Below, piece after piece: positions 1 to 5,818 of a stretch of 6,064 nucleotides of DNA; the first letter of the stretch is position 1, and each line of letters starts with the position of its first letter. This stretch comes from Chitinophagaceae bacterium (lineage in GTDB: Bacteria; Bacteroidota; Bacteroidia; Chitinophagales; Chitinophagaceae), in NCBI GenBank assembly GCA_019454915.1, contig JACFNM010000253.1, positions 1 to 6,064 of the forward strand, in the 5' to 3' direction. The translations under genes and the position numbers were made by a program. The notes under the pieces were generated by a model. It did not search any database, had not been told where the DNA came from, and saw only the letters and a program-made list of their open reading frames with translations.

Positions 1-14
1 ATAAAGCAGGTTGC

Positions 15-440
15 TTAGCTTTCTTTAGAAATGAGGTACTGTAATGCCAGTTCATATCCTTTTAACCCCAATCCGAAAATACTTCCGGCTGCTTTAGCAG
101 ATACATGAGAGAATTTACGAAAATCTTCCCTGGCGTGAACGTTGGAAATATGCACTTCCACAACGGGCGCTTTAATAGCAGCAATGGCATCTCCAATGGC
201 TACCGAAGTGTGGGTATATGCGGCAGGATTTAAGATGATACCGTCATACTCAAATCCTGCCCGCTGAATTTCGTTAACCAATTCACCTTCTACATTACTC
301 TGAAAATAATGGAAACTTACTTCGGGATACTTCTTCCGCAGCCGATCGAAAAACGCTTCAAATGAGCTGTCGCCATATATCCCCGTCTCCCGTTTCCCTA
401 ACAGGTTCAGATTGGGACCGTTAATGATTGCAATTTTCAT
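15..440 (-). CDS. aroQ: 3-dehydroquinate dehydratase, type II (AroQ)
   Basis: This cytoplasmic enzyme dehydrates 3-dehydroquinate to 3-dehydroshikimate, the third step of the shikimate pathway to aromatic amino acids. The 141-residue product is the usual length of the small type II family, which forms dodecamers. The family signature is complete: an N-terminal NGPNLNLLGKRE block (residues 7-18), the catalytic tyrosine Y22 in the flexible lid (GIYG), NPAAYTHTSVAI (71-82) with substrate-binding N71, the catalytic histidine H97 in EVHISN, and R108 in the DFRKFS motif. I chose the ATG at 440 because MKIAIINGPNLN is the conserved N-terminus. An in-frame ATG at 464 would add eight residues (MGHKENGK) that do not look like family sequence. 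The gene lies 50 nt after carA with no clear terminator between them, so co-transcription is likely (inference). The TAA stop is at 15-17, near the window edge. Identity is secure. Confidence 0.96.
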   Translation of the reverse strand: MKIAIINGPNLNLLGKRETGIYGDSSFEAFFDRLRKKYPEVSFHYFQSNVEGELVNEIQRAGFEYDGIILNPAAYTHTSVAIGDAIAAIKAPVVEVHISNVHAREDFRKFSHVSAKAAGSIFGLGLKGYELALQYLISKES

Positions 441-490
441 CTTTCCATTTTCTTTATGGCCCATCCGGGCAATGAAAACCGTTATTGATA

Positions 491-1594
491 TTAATGCTTC
501 TTCAATAATTCAATAAAGTCATCAAACAGGTAGCGGCTATCAAAAGAACCCGGCGTGGCCTCAGGATGGTATTGTACGGAAAAAGCCGGTTTGCTTTTCA
601 TCCTGATTCCTTCGATAGAATCATCATTCAGATTCACGTGGGTAACTTCAATTTCCTTTGATTTTTTTACCGCCTCGGGGTCAATACCAAACCCGTGGTT
701 TTGCGTCGTGATTTCACTGCGCCCGGTTAATACATTTTTCACGGGATGATTCAACCCCCGATGTCCGTGATGCATTTTAAAGGAAGGGATACCGTTGGCC
801 ATCGCCAGTACCTGATGCCCCAGGCAAATACCAAACATGGGTTTGCCCTGTTCAAGAATCTTCTTCACCGTTTCTACCGCGTAATCCATCGGATCCGGAT
901 CGCCGGGTCCATTGGAAAGAAAATATCCATTCGGGTTAAAGTCTGCTATTTCTCCAAAGGGCGTTTTAGCCGGGTAAACCCTCACAAAAGCGCCTCTTTC
1001 CGTCATGCAATGTAAAATACTCTTTTTTACACCATAATCATACACAGCGACTCTCAATTGGGCATGAGGGTTTCCTAATTCATATACTTCTTTCGTGGAA
1101 ACTACAGACGCTAATTCCAGCCCCTTCATGGAAGGCGTTTCTTTTAGCTTCTCTTTTAAAACATTTATATCGTCGGTTTCCGAAGAAATAACACAATTCA
1201 TCGCGCCCACATCCCGTATATGCGACACCAGGGCTCTTGTATCTAATCCGGTGATCGCCACCACATTTTGATCCTGCAAATATTTTGGCAGTGACCCGTC
1301 AGCCTGGATGCGGCTATATCTTTCTTCTAAATTTCGGCCAATCAATCCTTTTATTTTCGCCGAATTGCTTTCTACATCAGAAGTCTTAACGCCATAGTTG
1401 CCTATATGCGCATTGTTCATGACAACAATTTGCCCAAAGTAACTGGGATCTGTAAATACTTCCTGGTAACCCGTCATGCCGGTGTTGAAACAAATTTCAC
1501 CGGCAGCCGTACCGATTTTACCGAAGGGAGCGCCGTAGAATATATTACCGTCTTCTAAAAGGAGGATGGCGGATTTTGTAACTGATTCAGACAT
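491..1594 (-). CDS. carA: Carbamoyl-phosphate synthase small (glutaminase) subunit
   Basis: CarA hydrolyses glutamine and channels ammonia to the large subunit CarB, which makes carbamoyl phosphate for arginine and pyrimidine synthesis. The 367-residue length fits the family. An N-terminal CPSase small-subunit domain covers about residues 5-140 (LEDG, GEICFNTGMTGYQEV at 32-46, ITGLDTRAL at 114-122). A class I glutamine amidotransferase domain covers about 180-365. Its oxyanion strand is SNGPGDP (227-233), its nucleophile C257 lies in GICLGHQ, and its H343/E345 pair lies in QYHPEATPG. GHRGLNHPV (277-285) is the expected CarA-specific segment. The catalytic triad is therefore intact. The ATG at 1594 follows a candidate promoter and has no Shine-Dalgarno sequence. 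The gene is separated from rplQ by an intrinsic terminator and followed by aroQ. carB is not adjacent on the side visible here, so the large subunit must be encoded elsewhere. Confidence 0.97.
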   Translation of the reverse strand: MSESVTKSAILLLEDGNIFYGAPFGKIGTAAGEICFNTGMTGYQEVFTDPSYFGQIVVMNNAHIGNYGVKTSDVESNSAKIKGLIGRNLEERYSRIQADGSLPKYLQDQNVVAITGLDTRALVSHIRDVGAMNCVISSETDDINVLKEKLKETPSMKGLELASVVSTKEVYELGNPHAQLRVAVYDYGVKKSILHCMTERGAFVRVYPAKTPFGEIADFNPNGYFLSNGPGDPDPMDYAVETVKKILEQGKPMFGICLGHQVLAMANGIPSFKMHHGHRGLNHPVKNVLTGRSEITTQNHGFGIDPEAVKKSKEIEVTHVNLNDDSIEGIRMKSKPAFSVQYHPEATPGSFDSRYLFDDFIELLKKH

Positions 1595-1609
1595 CTATAG
1601 GAAATTTTG

Positions 1610-1617
1610 CAAAGTAA
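1610..1617 (-). promoter_or_regulatory. Candidate carA -7 promoter element (Bacteroidota type)
   Basis: On the minus strand this reads TTACTTTG, one mismatch from the Bacteroidota -7 consensus TAnnTTTG, and it is followed by C as in many such boxes. It ends 15 nt before the carA ATG, almost the same distance as the better infA promoter. It lies downstream of the rplQ terminator, where a promoter for carA is needed. No TTTG -33 element is visible at the expected 19-21 nt spacing, so the call is tentative. Confidence 0.4.
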
Positions 1618-1671
1618 ACGAAATACGGTGATTTTTAGATTAACTTTTTCTGCACAAGTGAATATACGCTC

Positions 1672-1703
1672 AAAAAAAAGCAGGACCCGATAAGATCCTG
1701 CTT
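1672..1703 (-). terminator. Intrinsic (Rho-independent) terminator after rplQ
   Basis: On the minus strand, AAGCAGGATC (1703-1694) pairs with GGTCCTGCTT (1687-1678) to form a 10-bp stem, including one G-T pair, around a six-base loop TTATCG. It is followed directly by a run of eight T (1679-1672). It starts 25 nt after the rplQ stop codon. This is a textbook intrinsic terminator and marks the end of the infA-rplQ transcription unit. Confidence 0.93.
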
Positions 1704-1728
1704 CATCAATTTATTCTTCATCACCGGA

Positions 1729-2283
1729 CTATTCTTCTGAAGTCTTTTCTCCTTCAGTTTCGGATGCTGCTTTTTCGCTTGCCACTTCCGTTGGTTCGGA
1801 TACTTTCTCTTCCTGCGGTTCAGCCTTTGCTTCCGTCTTCTTTCTGCCGCCGGCTCTGCGTGTTCTTTTAGTAGCAGTTGCCGCCTTCTCAGTTCCCTTC
1901 GTATACACTTCGTTGAAATCTACCAGTTCGATGAGTGCAGTTTCTGCATTATCTCCTAACCTTCTGCCCAACTTAATGATCCTGGTATACCCGCCCGGTC
2001 TGCTGACTACCTTGGGACCGATTACGGTAAATAGTTCTTTGACCGTTTCTTTATTTTGAAGCTGACTGTACACGAGACGATGATTGTGCATGATCTGCTC
2101 GCGTGTTTCGTTCTTCTTCGTTTTTGTAATGAGCGGCTCAATAAAAATCCTGAGCGCTTTAGCTTTAGCCAGGGTGGTAATTATACGCTTGTTAATAATG
2201 AGCGCATTTGCCAGATTACTCATCAGCGCCTTGCGGTGCGCTGTTGTTCTGCTGAGATTATTAATCTTGTCTCCGTGACGCAT
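1729..2283 (-). CDS. rplQ: 50S ribosomal protein L17 (bL17) with charged C-terminal tail
   Basis: bL17 is a large-subunit protein near the peptide exit tunnel. The conserved core covers residues 1-126: the start [12 protein letters not shown], then [17 protein letters not shown] (13-29), [20 protein letters not shown] (95-114), and ALIELVDFN closing the fold. The ATG at 2283 is fixed by the conserved MRHG N-terminus. After about residue 128 comes a tail of roughly 55 residues that is absent from the short E. coli-type protein. It begins with a basic patch ([11 protein letters not shown], 139-149) and ends in a strongly acidic, low-complexity Glu/Ala/Ser/Lys stretch (152-184). The tail is probably disordered and its role is unknown. 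The gene is last in the operon, 146 nt after rpoA and followed by an intrinsic terminator. Identity of the core is secure. Confidence 0.97.
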   Translation of the reverse strand: MRHGDKINNLSRTTAHRKALMSNLANALIINKRIITTLAKAKALRIFIEPLITKTKKNETREQIMHNHRLVYSQLQNKETVKELFTVIGPKVVSRPGGYTRIIKLGRRLGDNAETALIELVDFNEVYTKGTEKAATATKRTRRAGGRKKTEAKAEPQEEKVSEPTEVASEKAASETEGEKTSEE

Positions 2284-2291
2284 GACATTAA

Positions 2292-2309
2292 ATTTGAGAT
2301 TTGAGATTT
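2292..2309 (-). repeat. Period-7 tandem repeat upstream of rplQ
   Basis: On the plus strand the seven-base unit ATTTGAG occurs twice exactly (2292-2298, 2299-2305) and is followed by a partial copy ATTT (2306-2309). On the coding strand this reads as CTCAAAT repeats ending 8 nt before the rplQ ATG. The array would therefore lie in the translation-initiation region of the mRNA. A second heptamer array with a different unit lies just upstream of rpsM. Confidence 0.7.
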
Positions 2310-2429
2310 ACGGTTTTAAAATCCAAATCGGTTATCTAATACCGTCTGTACCGTTGTCAGGGATTTACAGCCGGCTCTGAGTCTTTCAAAACCCAGATTA
2401 TGTTTATCTTTTATACTATGCGCGGTTGG

Positions 2430-3431
2430 TTAAAATTCGTCTTTATCCAAACCGAGTTTTGCCAAATCCATACCAAAGTGGAGGCTTCTGTCGCTTAACA
2501 CCTGCTCAATTTCAGCTAATGATTTCTGTCCGAAATTCCGGAATTTCATTAAATCTTCCTGCTCATACTGCACCAGTTCGCTCAGGCTGTTGATCTTAGC
2601 AGCTTTCAGGCAGTTGAAGGCACGTACGCTCAGATCCAAATCTTCCAACGGAGTTTTCAGTACTTTACGCAATTGCAACACCTGCTCATCCACCACGTCT
2701 TCCTTCTTATCTTCTTTGTTGTCAAAGGTGATATTTTCATCCGTGATGATCATGAGATGCTGAATGAGAATCCGGGACGCCTGCTTAACAGCTTCTTCAG
2801 GATGAATGGTGCCATCCGTCTGCACTTCCATCAACAACTTTTCGTAGTCGGTTCTTTGTTCCACACGATAGTTCTCGATGCTGTATTTAACATTCTTGAT
2901 GGGAGTGAAGATGGAATCCGTTGGAATATATCCGAAAGGAGCGTCCTTCACTTTGTTATCTTCAGATGGAACATATCCTCTTCCTTTCCCGATAGTGATT
3001 TCAATATTTAATTTAGCGGAGGGGTCGAGCGTGCAAATCAGCAGCTCGGGATTCATTATCTGGAAAGATGCGGTTGCCTCGCCAATTTGAGCGGCGGTAA
3101 ATTCACTCCGTCCTTTAACAGACAGGGTAAGTTTTTCCTGCGTGATATCCGTATCGAGGATTTTTTTAAACCGAACCTGTTTCAGATTCAGAATGATTTC
3201 TGTTACGTCTTCCGTAACACCCTTCAAAGTTGCAAACTCATGCTCTGCTCCTTCAATAAAAATCCCTACAATAGCATACCCTTCCAATGAATTGAGCAAT
3301 ACACGACGTAATGCATTTCCGATAGTAACCCCATATCCCGGCTCCAACGGGCGGAATTCAAAAGAAGCTTCAAATTCATTCGCCTTTTGAAGAATGATTT
3401 TGTCCGGCTTTTGGAAATTTAAAATGGCCAT
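2430..3431 (-). CDS. rpoA: DNA-directed RNA polymerase alpha subunit
   Basis: Alpha dimerises to start assembly of RNA polymerase, and its C-terminal domain contacts upstream promoter DNA and activators. The 333-residue length is normal. The N-terminal assembly domain covers about residues 10-232, with RPLEPGYGVTIGNALRR (27-43) and GVTEDVTEIILNLK (71-84) as hallmarks. A charged linker (about 235-255, DNKEDKKEDVVDEQ) leads to the C-terminal domain (about 258-320). That domain has SVRAFNCLKAA (268-278) and FRNFGQKSLAEIE (297-309). By alignment by eye, R270, N273, G301, K303 and S304 correspond to the E. coli DNA-contacting residues R265, N268, G296, K298 and S299, so the DNA-binding face looks intact. 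The ATG at 3431 is the only start fitting the conserved N-terminus, and no Shine-Dalgarno sequence precedes it. The gene lies between rpsD and rplQ, the standard alpha-operon order. Confidence 0.98.
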   Translation of the reverse strand: MAILNFQKPDKIILQKANEFEASFEFRPLEPGYGVTIGNALRRVLLNSLEGYAIVGIFIEGAEHEFATLKGVTEDVTEIILNLKQVRFKKILDTDITQEKLTLSVKGRSEFTAAQIGEATASFQIMNPELLICTLDPSAKLNIEITIGKGRGYVPSEDNKVKDAPFGYIPTDSIFTPIKNVKYSIENYRVEQRTDYEKLLMEVQTDGTIHPEEAVKQASRILIQHLMIITDENITFDNKEDKKEDVVDEQVLQLRKVLKTPLEDLDLSVRAFNCLKAAKINSLSELVQYEQEDLMKFRNFGQKSLAEIEQVLSDRSLHFGMDLAKLGLDKDEF

Positions 3432-3550
3432 ATTTAAATTTCAATTTTAGTTTTTGATATCTTTTATTGAATTACCGTTCAGATATCTGTTTAATAATAA
3501 TGCCGTATATAAACGACCTGATTCATGGTGATAAATGTGAATGTATCAGC

Positions 3551-4156
3551 TTATTTAGAATACAATTCCACAATAAGCTGCTCCTTAATGTTTTCAGGAA
3601 CGCTTTCTCTTTCGGGATAGGCTATAAAGGTTCCGGTCATTTCGGTCTCGTTCCAGTCTAACCAGTTAAACTTCGGATTCTTCCCTTTGATCTGGCTGGT
3701 TACCGAATTGTTTGCTTTGCTCTTATCTTTCAGACTAATTACGTCGCCTGCCTTTAACCGGAATGAGGGGATGTTCACCACGTTGCCGTTTACCGTTACA
3801 TGCTTATGAGATACCAGTTGCCTTGCGGCAGGACGGGACGGCGCTATGCCGAGGCGGTAAACCGTATTATCCAAACGGGATTCAAGTAATTTAATAAGGT
3901 TTTCACCGGTTACTCCACCCAGCCGGGACGCCTCATCGAAGGTCTTGCGAAACTGTCTTTCCAGCAGTCCGTAAGTGTATTTGGCTTTTTGCTTTTCCTT
4001 CAACTGGAGTCCATATTCTCCTAATGTCTTGCGCTTTTTGGAATTTCCGTGCTGTCCGGGCGGAAAACTGTTTTTGGTAAGATACTTGCCATTTCCAAGA
4101 ATCGGTTCACCGAAAATACGGGAGACTCTTGTTTTTGGACCTGTGTAACGTGCCAT
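3551..4156 (-). CDS. rpsD: 30S ribosomal protein S4 (uS4)
   Basis: S4 binds 16S rRNA early in 30S assembly and contributes to decoding accuracy. In E. coli it also represses its own operon. The 201-residue protein begins MARYTGPKTRVSRIFGEP and contains FPPGQHG (31-37), EYGLQLKEKQKAKYTYG (47-63) and ERQFRKTFDEA (66-76). The S4 RNA-binding domain covers about 93-155 (ESRLDNTVYRLGIAPSRPAARQ is its start) and includes HVTVNGNVVNIPS (119-131). It ends with the conserved LIVELYSK. There are no cysteines at all, so this is a zinc-free form of S4. The ATG at 4156 gives the family N-terminus exactly. Spacers of 112 nt from rpsK and 119 nt to rpoA flank it. I could not find an E. coli-like S4 pseudoknot target by eye. 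Confidence 0.98.
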   Translation of the reverse strand: MARYTGPKTRVSRIFGEPILGNGKYLTKNSFPPGQHGNSKKRKTLGEYGLQLKEKQKAKYTYGLLERQFRKTFDEASRLGGVTGENLIKLLESRLDNTVYRLGIAPSRPAARQLVSHKHVTVNGNVVNIPSFRLKAGDVISLKDKSKANNSVTSQIKGKNPKFNWLDWNETEMTGTFIAYPERESVPENIKEQLIVELYSK

Positions 4157-4268
4157 AGTTGTTTAGTCTTTGATTTTTTATTGAAGATGCCCGATCAGTA
4201 AAAATCTAAAATCAATCGAACACCTGTTATGAATAATTAGAAAATGCCGATTTGAAAATACCAACAGA

Positions 4269-4673
4269 TTACACCCTTCTTTTCTTGGGAGGGCGGCAAC
4301 CATTGTGCGGTAAAGGCGTAATATCCTTAATCATCGTTACCTCGATACCACTGTTGGCTATAGCCCGGATGGCGCTCTCACGTCCCGAACCGGGTCCTTT
4401 CACAAACACATCAACGCGTTTCAGTCCGGCATCTGCAGCCACCCTGGCAGCATCGGAAGCAGCCATCTGCGCAGCATAAGGGGTATTTTTCTTGGAGCCT
4501 TTAAAGCCCATTTTACCCGCACTGCTCCAACTGATCACCTGTCCGGTTTTATTGGTTAGGCTGACGATAATATTGTTGAAACTGGCGGTGATGTGCGCGT
4601 CTCCGTAGGCGTCCACTTTTACCACTCTTTTTTTTGCAGCGGCTCTTGATCCGCCTGACTGTGCTTTAGCCAT
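4269..4673 (-). CDS. rpsK: 30S ribosomal protein S11 (uS11)
   Basis: S11 sits on the 30S platform and helps form the Shine-Dalgarno/E-site mRNA region. The 134-residue protein has a basic N-terminal extension (about 1-18), then the core: [17 protein letters not shown] (24-40), [20 protein letters not shown] (50-69), [16 protein letters not shown] (89-104) and the C-terminal [14 protein letters not shown] (121-134). The Asn-Gly pair at 124-125 corresponds to the site where E. coli S11 carries an isoaspartate, as known for the family. The ATG at 4673 has no Shine-Dalgarno sequence upstream. The gene lies between rpsM (96-nt spacer) and rpsD (112-nt spacer). Identity is secure. Confidence 0.98.
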   Translation of the reverse strand: MAKAQSGGSRAAAKKRVVKVDAYGDAHITASFNNIIVSLTNKTGQVISWSSAGKMGFKGSKKNTPYAAQMAASDAARVAADAGLKRVDVFVKGPGSGRESAIRAIANSGIEVTMIKDITPLPHNGCRPPKKRRV

Positions 4674-4718
4674 AAATACGAGGTAGTCTTTTAAGTTTTT
4701 ACGATTTTAAAATATAAC

Positions 4719-4763
4719 GGAATAATCCCTCCCCGTGAAGTAACCGGATCCGGCAATTATTCC
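4719..4763 (-). repeat. Nested inverted repeat in the rpsM-rpsK spacer
   Basis: An 8-base perfect inverted repeat (plus-strand arms GGAATAAT 4719-4726 and ATTATTCC 4756-4763) encloses 29 nt. That interval contains a 10-base palindrome, CCGGATCCGG (4744-4753). In the mRNA this could form a hairpin between the rpsM stop and the rpsK start. There is no T-run directly after it, so it is not a standard terminator. It could be an attenuation, processing or protein-binding structure, or chance. Confidence 0.4.
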
Positions 4764-4769
4764 CCTGGT

Positions 4770-5150
4770 TTACTTCTTGGTAGCCTTCTTCTTACCGGCA
4801 ACCGTCTTCCGTTTGCCTTTACGGGTACGGGAGTTGGTGCGCGTGCGCTGTCCTCGTACGGGAAGCCCCTTACGATGACGAAGCCCGCGATAGCAGGCTA
4901 TATCCAGCAGCCTCTTAATACTCATCTGTACTTCGGAACGCAGTTGCCCCTCTACCTTAAACTCATTGGTAATAATGGTACGTATTGCATTCAAATCATC
5001 ATCATCCCACTCGTGCACTTTTTTATCATAGCTGATTCCAGCTTTGTGTAAAATGTATCGGGCGGTAGAGTTTCCAATACCATATATGTAGGTCAACCCT
5101 ATTTCGCCTCTTTTATTCTTGGGTAAATCAACACCGGCAATACGAGCCAT
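4770..5150 (-). CDS. rpsM: 30S ribosomal protein S13 (uS13)
   Basis: S13 is a 30S head protein that contacts the P-site tRNA and the subunit bridge B1. The 126-residue protein begins [20 protein letters not shown], followed by [14 protein letters not shown] (21-34) of the helix-two-turn-helix region. A long helical segment follows (about 52-86). The signature [20 protein letters not shown] (87-106) is complete. The C-terminal tail is very basic ([16 protein letters not shown], 111-126), as expected for the tRNA-contacting extension. The ATG at 5150 gives the conserved N-terminus. It lies 9 nt after a heptamer tandem repeat and has no Shine-Dalgarno sequence. It is the third gene of the infA-rplQ unit. 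Confidence 0.98.
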   Translation of the reverse strand: MARIAGVDLPKNKRGEIGLTYIYGIGNSTARYILHKAGISYDKKVHEWDDDDLNAIRTIITNEFKVEGQLRSEVQMSIKRLLDIACYRGLRHRKGLPVRGQRTRTNSRTRKGKRKTVAGKKKATKK

Positions 5151-5159
5151 ATTCTTAAA

Positions 5160-5180
5160 TTATTGTTTATTGTTTATTGT
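5160..5180 (-). repeat. Period-7 tandem repeat upstream of rpsM
   Basis: Three exact copies of TTATTGT on the plus strand (5160-5166, 5167-5173, 5174-5180) are followed by an imperfect TTGTTG (5181-5186). On the coding strand this is ACAATAA repeated, ending 9 nt before the rpsM ATG. It contains no guanine on the coding strand and would make an unstructured A-rich leader. The array is of the kind that changes copy number by slippage. Confidence 0.85.
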
Positions 5181-5254
5181 TTGTTGCTTAAAGTTTGGTG
5201 CGGTAGAGTGACCCGGTTTTGTTTAAAATCCTGTACTACCGGCACAAACCTTTC

Positions 5255-5371
5255 CTATCCCTGTCTTTGTTTAAAGCGGGGATTCTTCTTGTTAATCACA
5301 TATAATACGCCCTTTCTGCGTACGATTTTGCAATCGTTGCTGCGCTTTTTTATGGATGCTCTGACTCTCAT
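5255..5371 (-). CDS. rpmJ: 50S ribosomal protein L36 (bL36), zinc-ligand-less form
   Basis: This 38-codon gene, translated by hand, begins [20 protein letters not shown], continues [13 protein letters not shown] and ends KQRQG, which is L36 over its full usual length. L36 is the smallest large-subunit protein and helps stabilise 23S rRNA folding. In the zinc-binding form the ligands are C11, C14, C27 and H33. Here position 11 is Ser, 14 is Cys, 27 is Asn and 33 is Phe, so only one ligand remains and zinc cannot be bound in the usual way. The ATG at 5371 follows the infA stop by 24 nt in an A/T-rich leader, and the TAG stop is at 5255. The order infA-rpmJ-rpsM is the common bacterial order, which supports the call. 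Confidence 0.96.
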   Translation of the reverse strand: MRVRASIKKRSNDCKIVRRKGVLYVINKKNPRFKQRQG

Positions 5372-5395
5372 TTTAATAAGTTTTATAGATAAAGA

Positions 5396-5614
5396 TTATT
5401 TATATCTGAAAATAATTCTCCCCCTGCTCAAATCGTACGGACTCATCTCCACTCCCACCTTATCACCGGGTAAAATCCGGATATAATGCATGCGCATTTT
5501 ACCGGAAATGGTAGCCAGTATCTCGTGCCCGTTCTCTAATTTTACCTTGAACATGGCATTGGATAAGGCTTCCAAAATAATCCCATCCTGTTTTATAAGT
5601 GTTTGTTTTGCCAT
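5396..5614 (-). CDS. infA: Translation initiation factor IF-1
   Basis: IF-1 binds the 30S A site during initiation. The 72-residue protein is the standard length and is a single OB fold (S1 type). It begins [20 protein letters not shown] and carries [20 protein letters not shown] (21-40), [16 protein letters not shown] (41-56) and the ending [15 protein letters not shown]. The ATG at 5614 is fixed by the conserved N-terminus. It follows a strong promoter whose -7 box ends 16 nt upstream, so the predicted leader is only about 10-13 nt, with no Shine-Dalgarno sequence. It is the first gene of the ribosomal unit. In many bacteria it instead lies inside a longer cluster after secY, map or adk. 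Confidence 0.98.
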   Translation of the reverse strand: MAKQTLIKQDGIILEALSNAMFKVKLENGHEILATISGKMRMHYIRILPGDKVGVEMSPYDLSRGRIIFRYK

Positions 5615-5630
5615 ACTGTTTTTGGGTGCG

Positions 5631-5663
5631 CAAAGATACGGTTATAATGTGTATTATTACAAA
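5631..5663 (-). promoter_or_regulatory. infA operon promoter (Bacteroidota -33/-7 type)
   Basis: On the minus strand TTTG (5663-5660) is followed by 21 nt and then TATCTTTG (5638-5631), a perfect match to the Bacteroidota primary sigma factor consensus TTTG-N19-21-TAnnTTTG. The box ends 16 nt before the infA ATG. It is the only strong match in the upstream spacer and probably drives the whole infA-rplQ unit. Confidence 0.85.
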
Positions 5664-5753
5664 AAAAGACAAAATTTCCTTGTCAGCCCTGCAAAATACA
5701 AATAAAACGCTATATGAATTAGCCATCCTCCTTCACTAAAAAGCAGGTGTTCA

Positions 5754-5778
5754 TCCGAAACTTTTCATGATTTTCGGA
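5754..5778 (-). repeat. Inverted repeat after the DUF4249-like gene
   Basis: A 7-bp perfect inverted repeat (arms TCCGAAA 5754-5760 and TTTCGGA 5772-5778, 11-nt loop) lies about 40 nt after the stop of the upstream gene. In the minus direction the nearest T-run is 11 nt past the stem rather than adjacent, so it is only a weak terminator candidate. Otherwise the spacer 5615-5818 holds just the infA promoter. Confidence 0.35.
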
Positions 5779-5818
5779 GCTATTTCAAGAAACCTCAGTC
5801 TGCTAAGCACAAAATTTA

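Noticed and set aside
1..18. Possible terminator stem (AGCA/TGCT followed by TTAT, minus strand) after aroQ
   Set aside because: The stem is only 4 bp and the sequence is cut by the window edge, so it cannot be supported.
452..463. GCCC/GGGC mini-hairpin in the carA-aroQ spacer
   Set aside because: A 4-bp stem without a T-run is too short to be called a terminator.
441..464. Upstream ATG at 464 as the start of aroQ
   Set aside because: It adds MGHKENGK before the conserved MKIAIINGPNLN start, which is where family members normally begin.
746..1015. Plus-strand ORF of 89 codons inside carA
   Set aside because: It lies fully opposite carA, whose motifs are intact, and its translation has no recognisable domain. 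The other plus-strand ORFs opposite rplQ, rpoA, rpsD, rpsK and infA were rejected for the same reason.
5163..5486. Plus-strand ORF of 107 codons across the rpmJ region
   Set aside because: It is antisense to rpmJ and to the end of infA and reads through the heptamer repeat. rpmJ on the other strand is an unmistakable L36.
5691..5700. TATTTTGC (minus strand) as a second promoter box upstream of infA
   Set aside because: It has the wrong spacing within TAnnTTTG, and the box at 5631-5638 is a far better match and closer to infA.
5499..5726. A 75-codon minus-strand ORF beginning right after a GGAGG-like sequence near 5727
   Set aside because: It overlaps the infA promoter and the start of infA in another frame, the GGAGG abuts the ATG with no proper spacing, and the product resembles no family I know.
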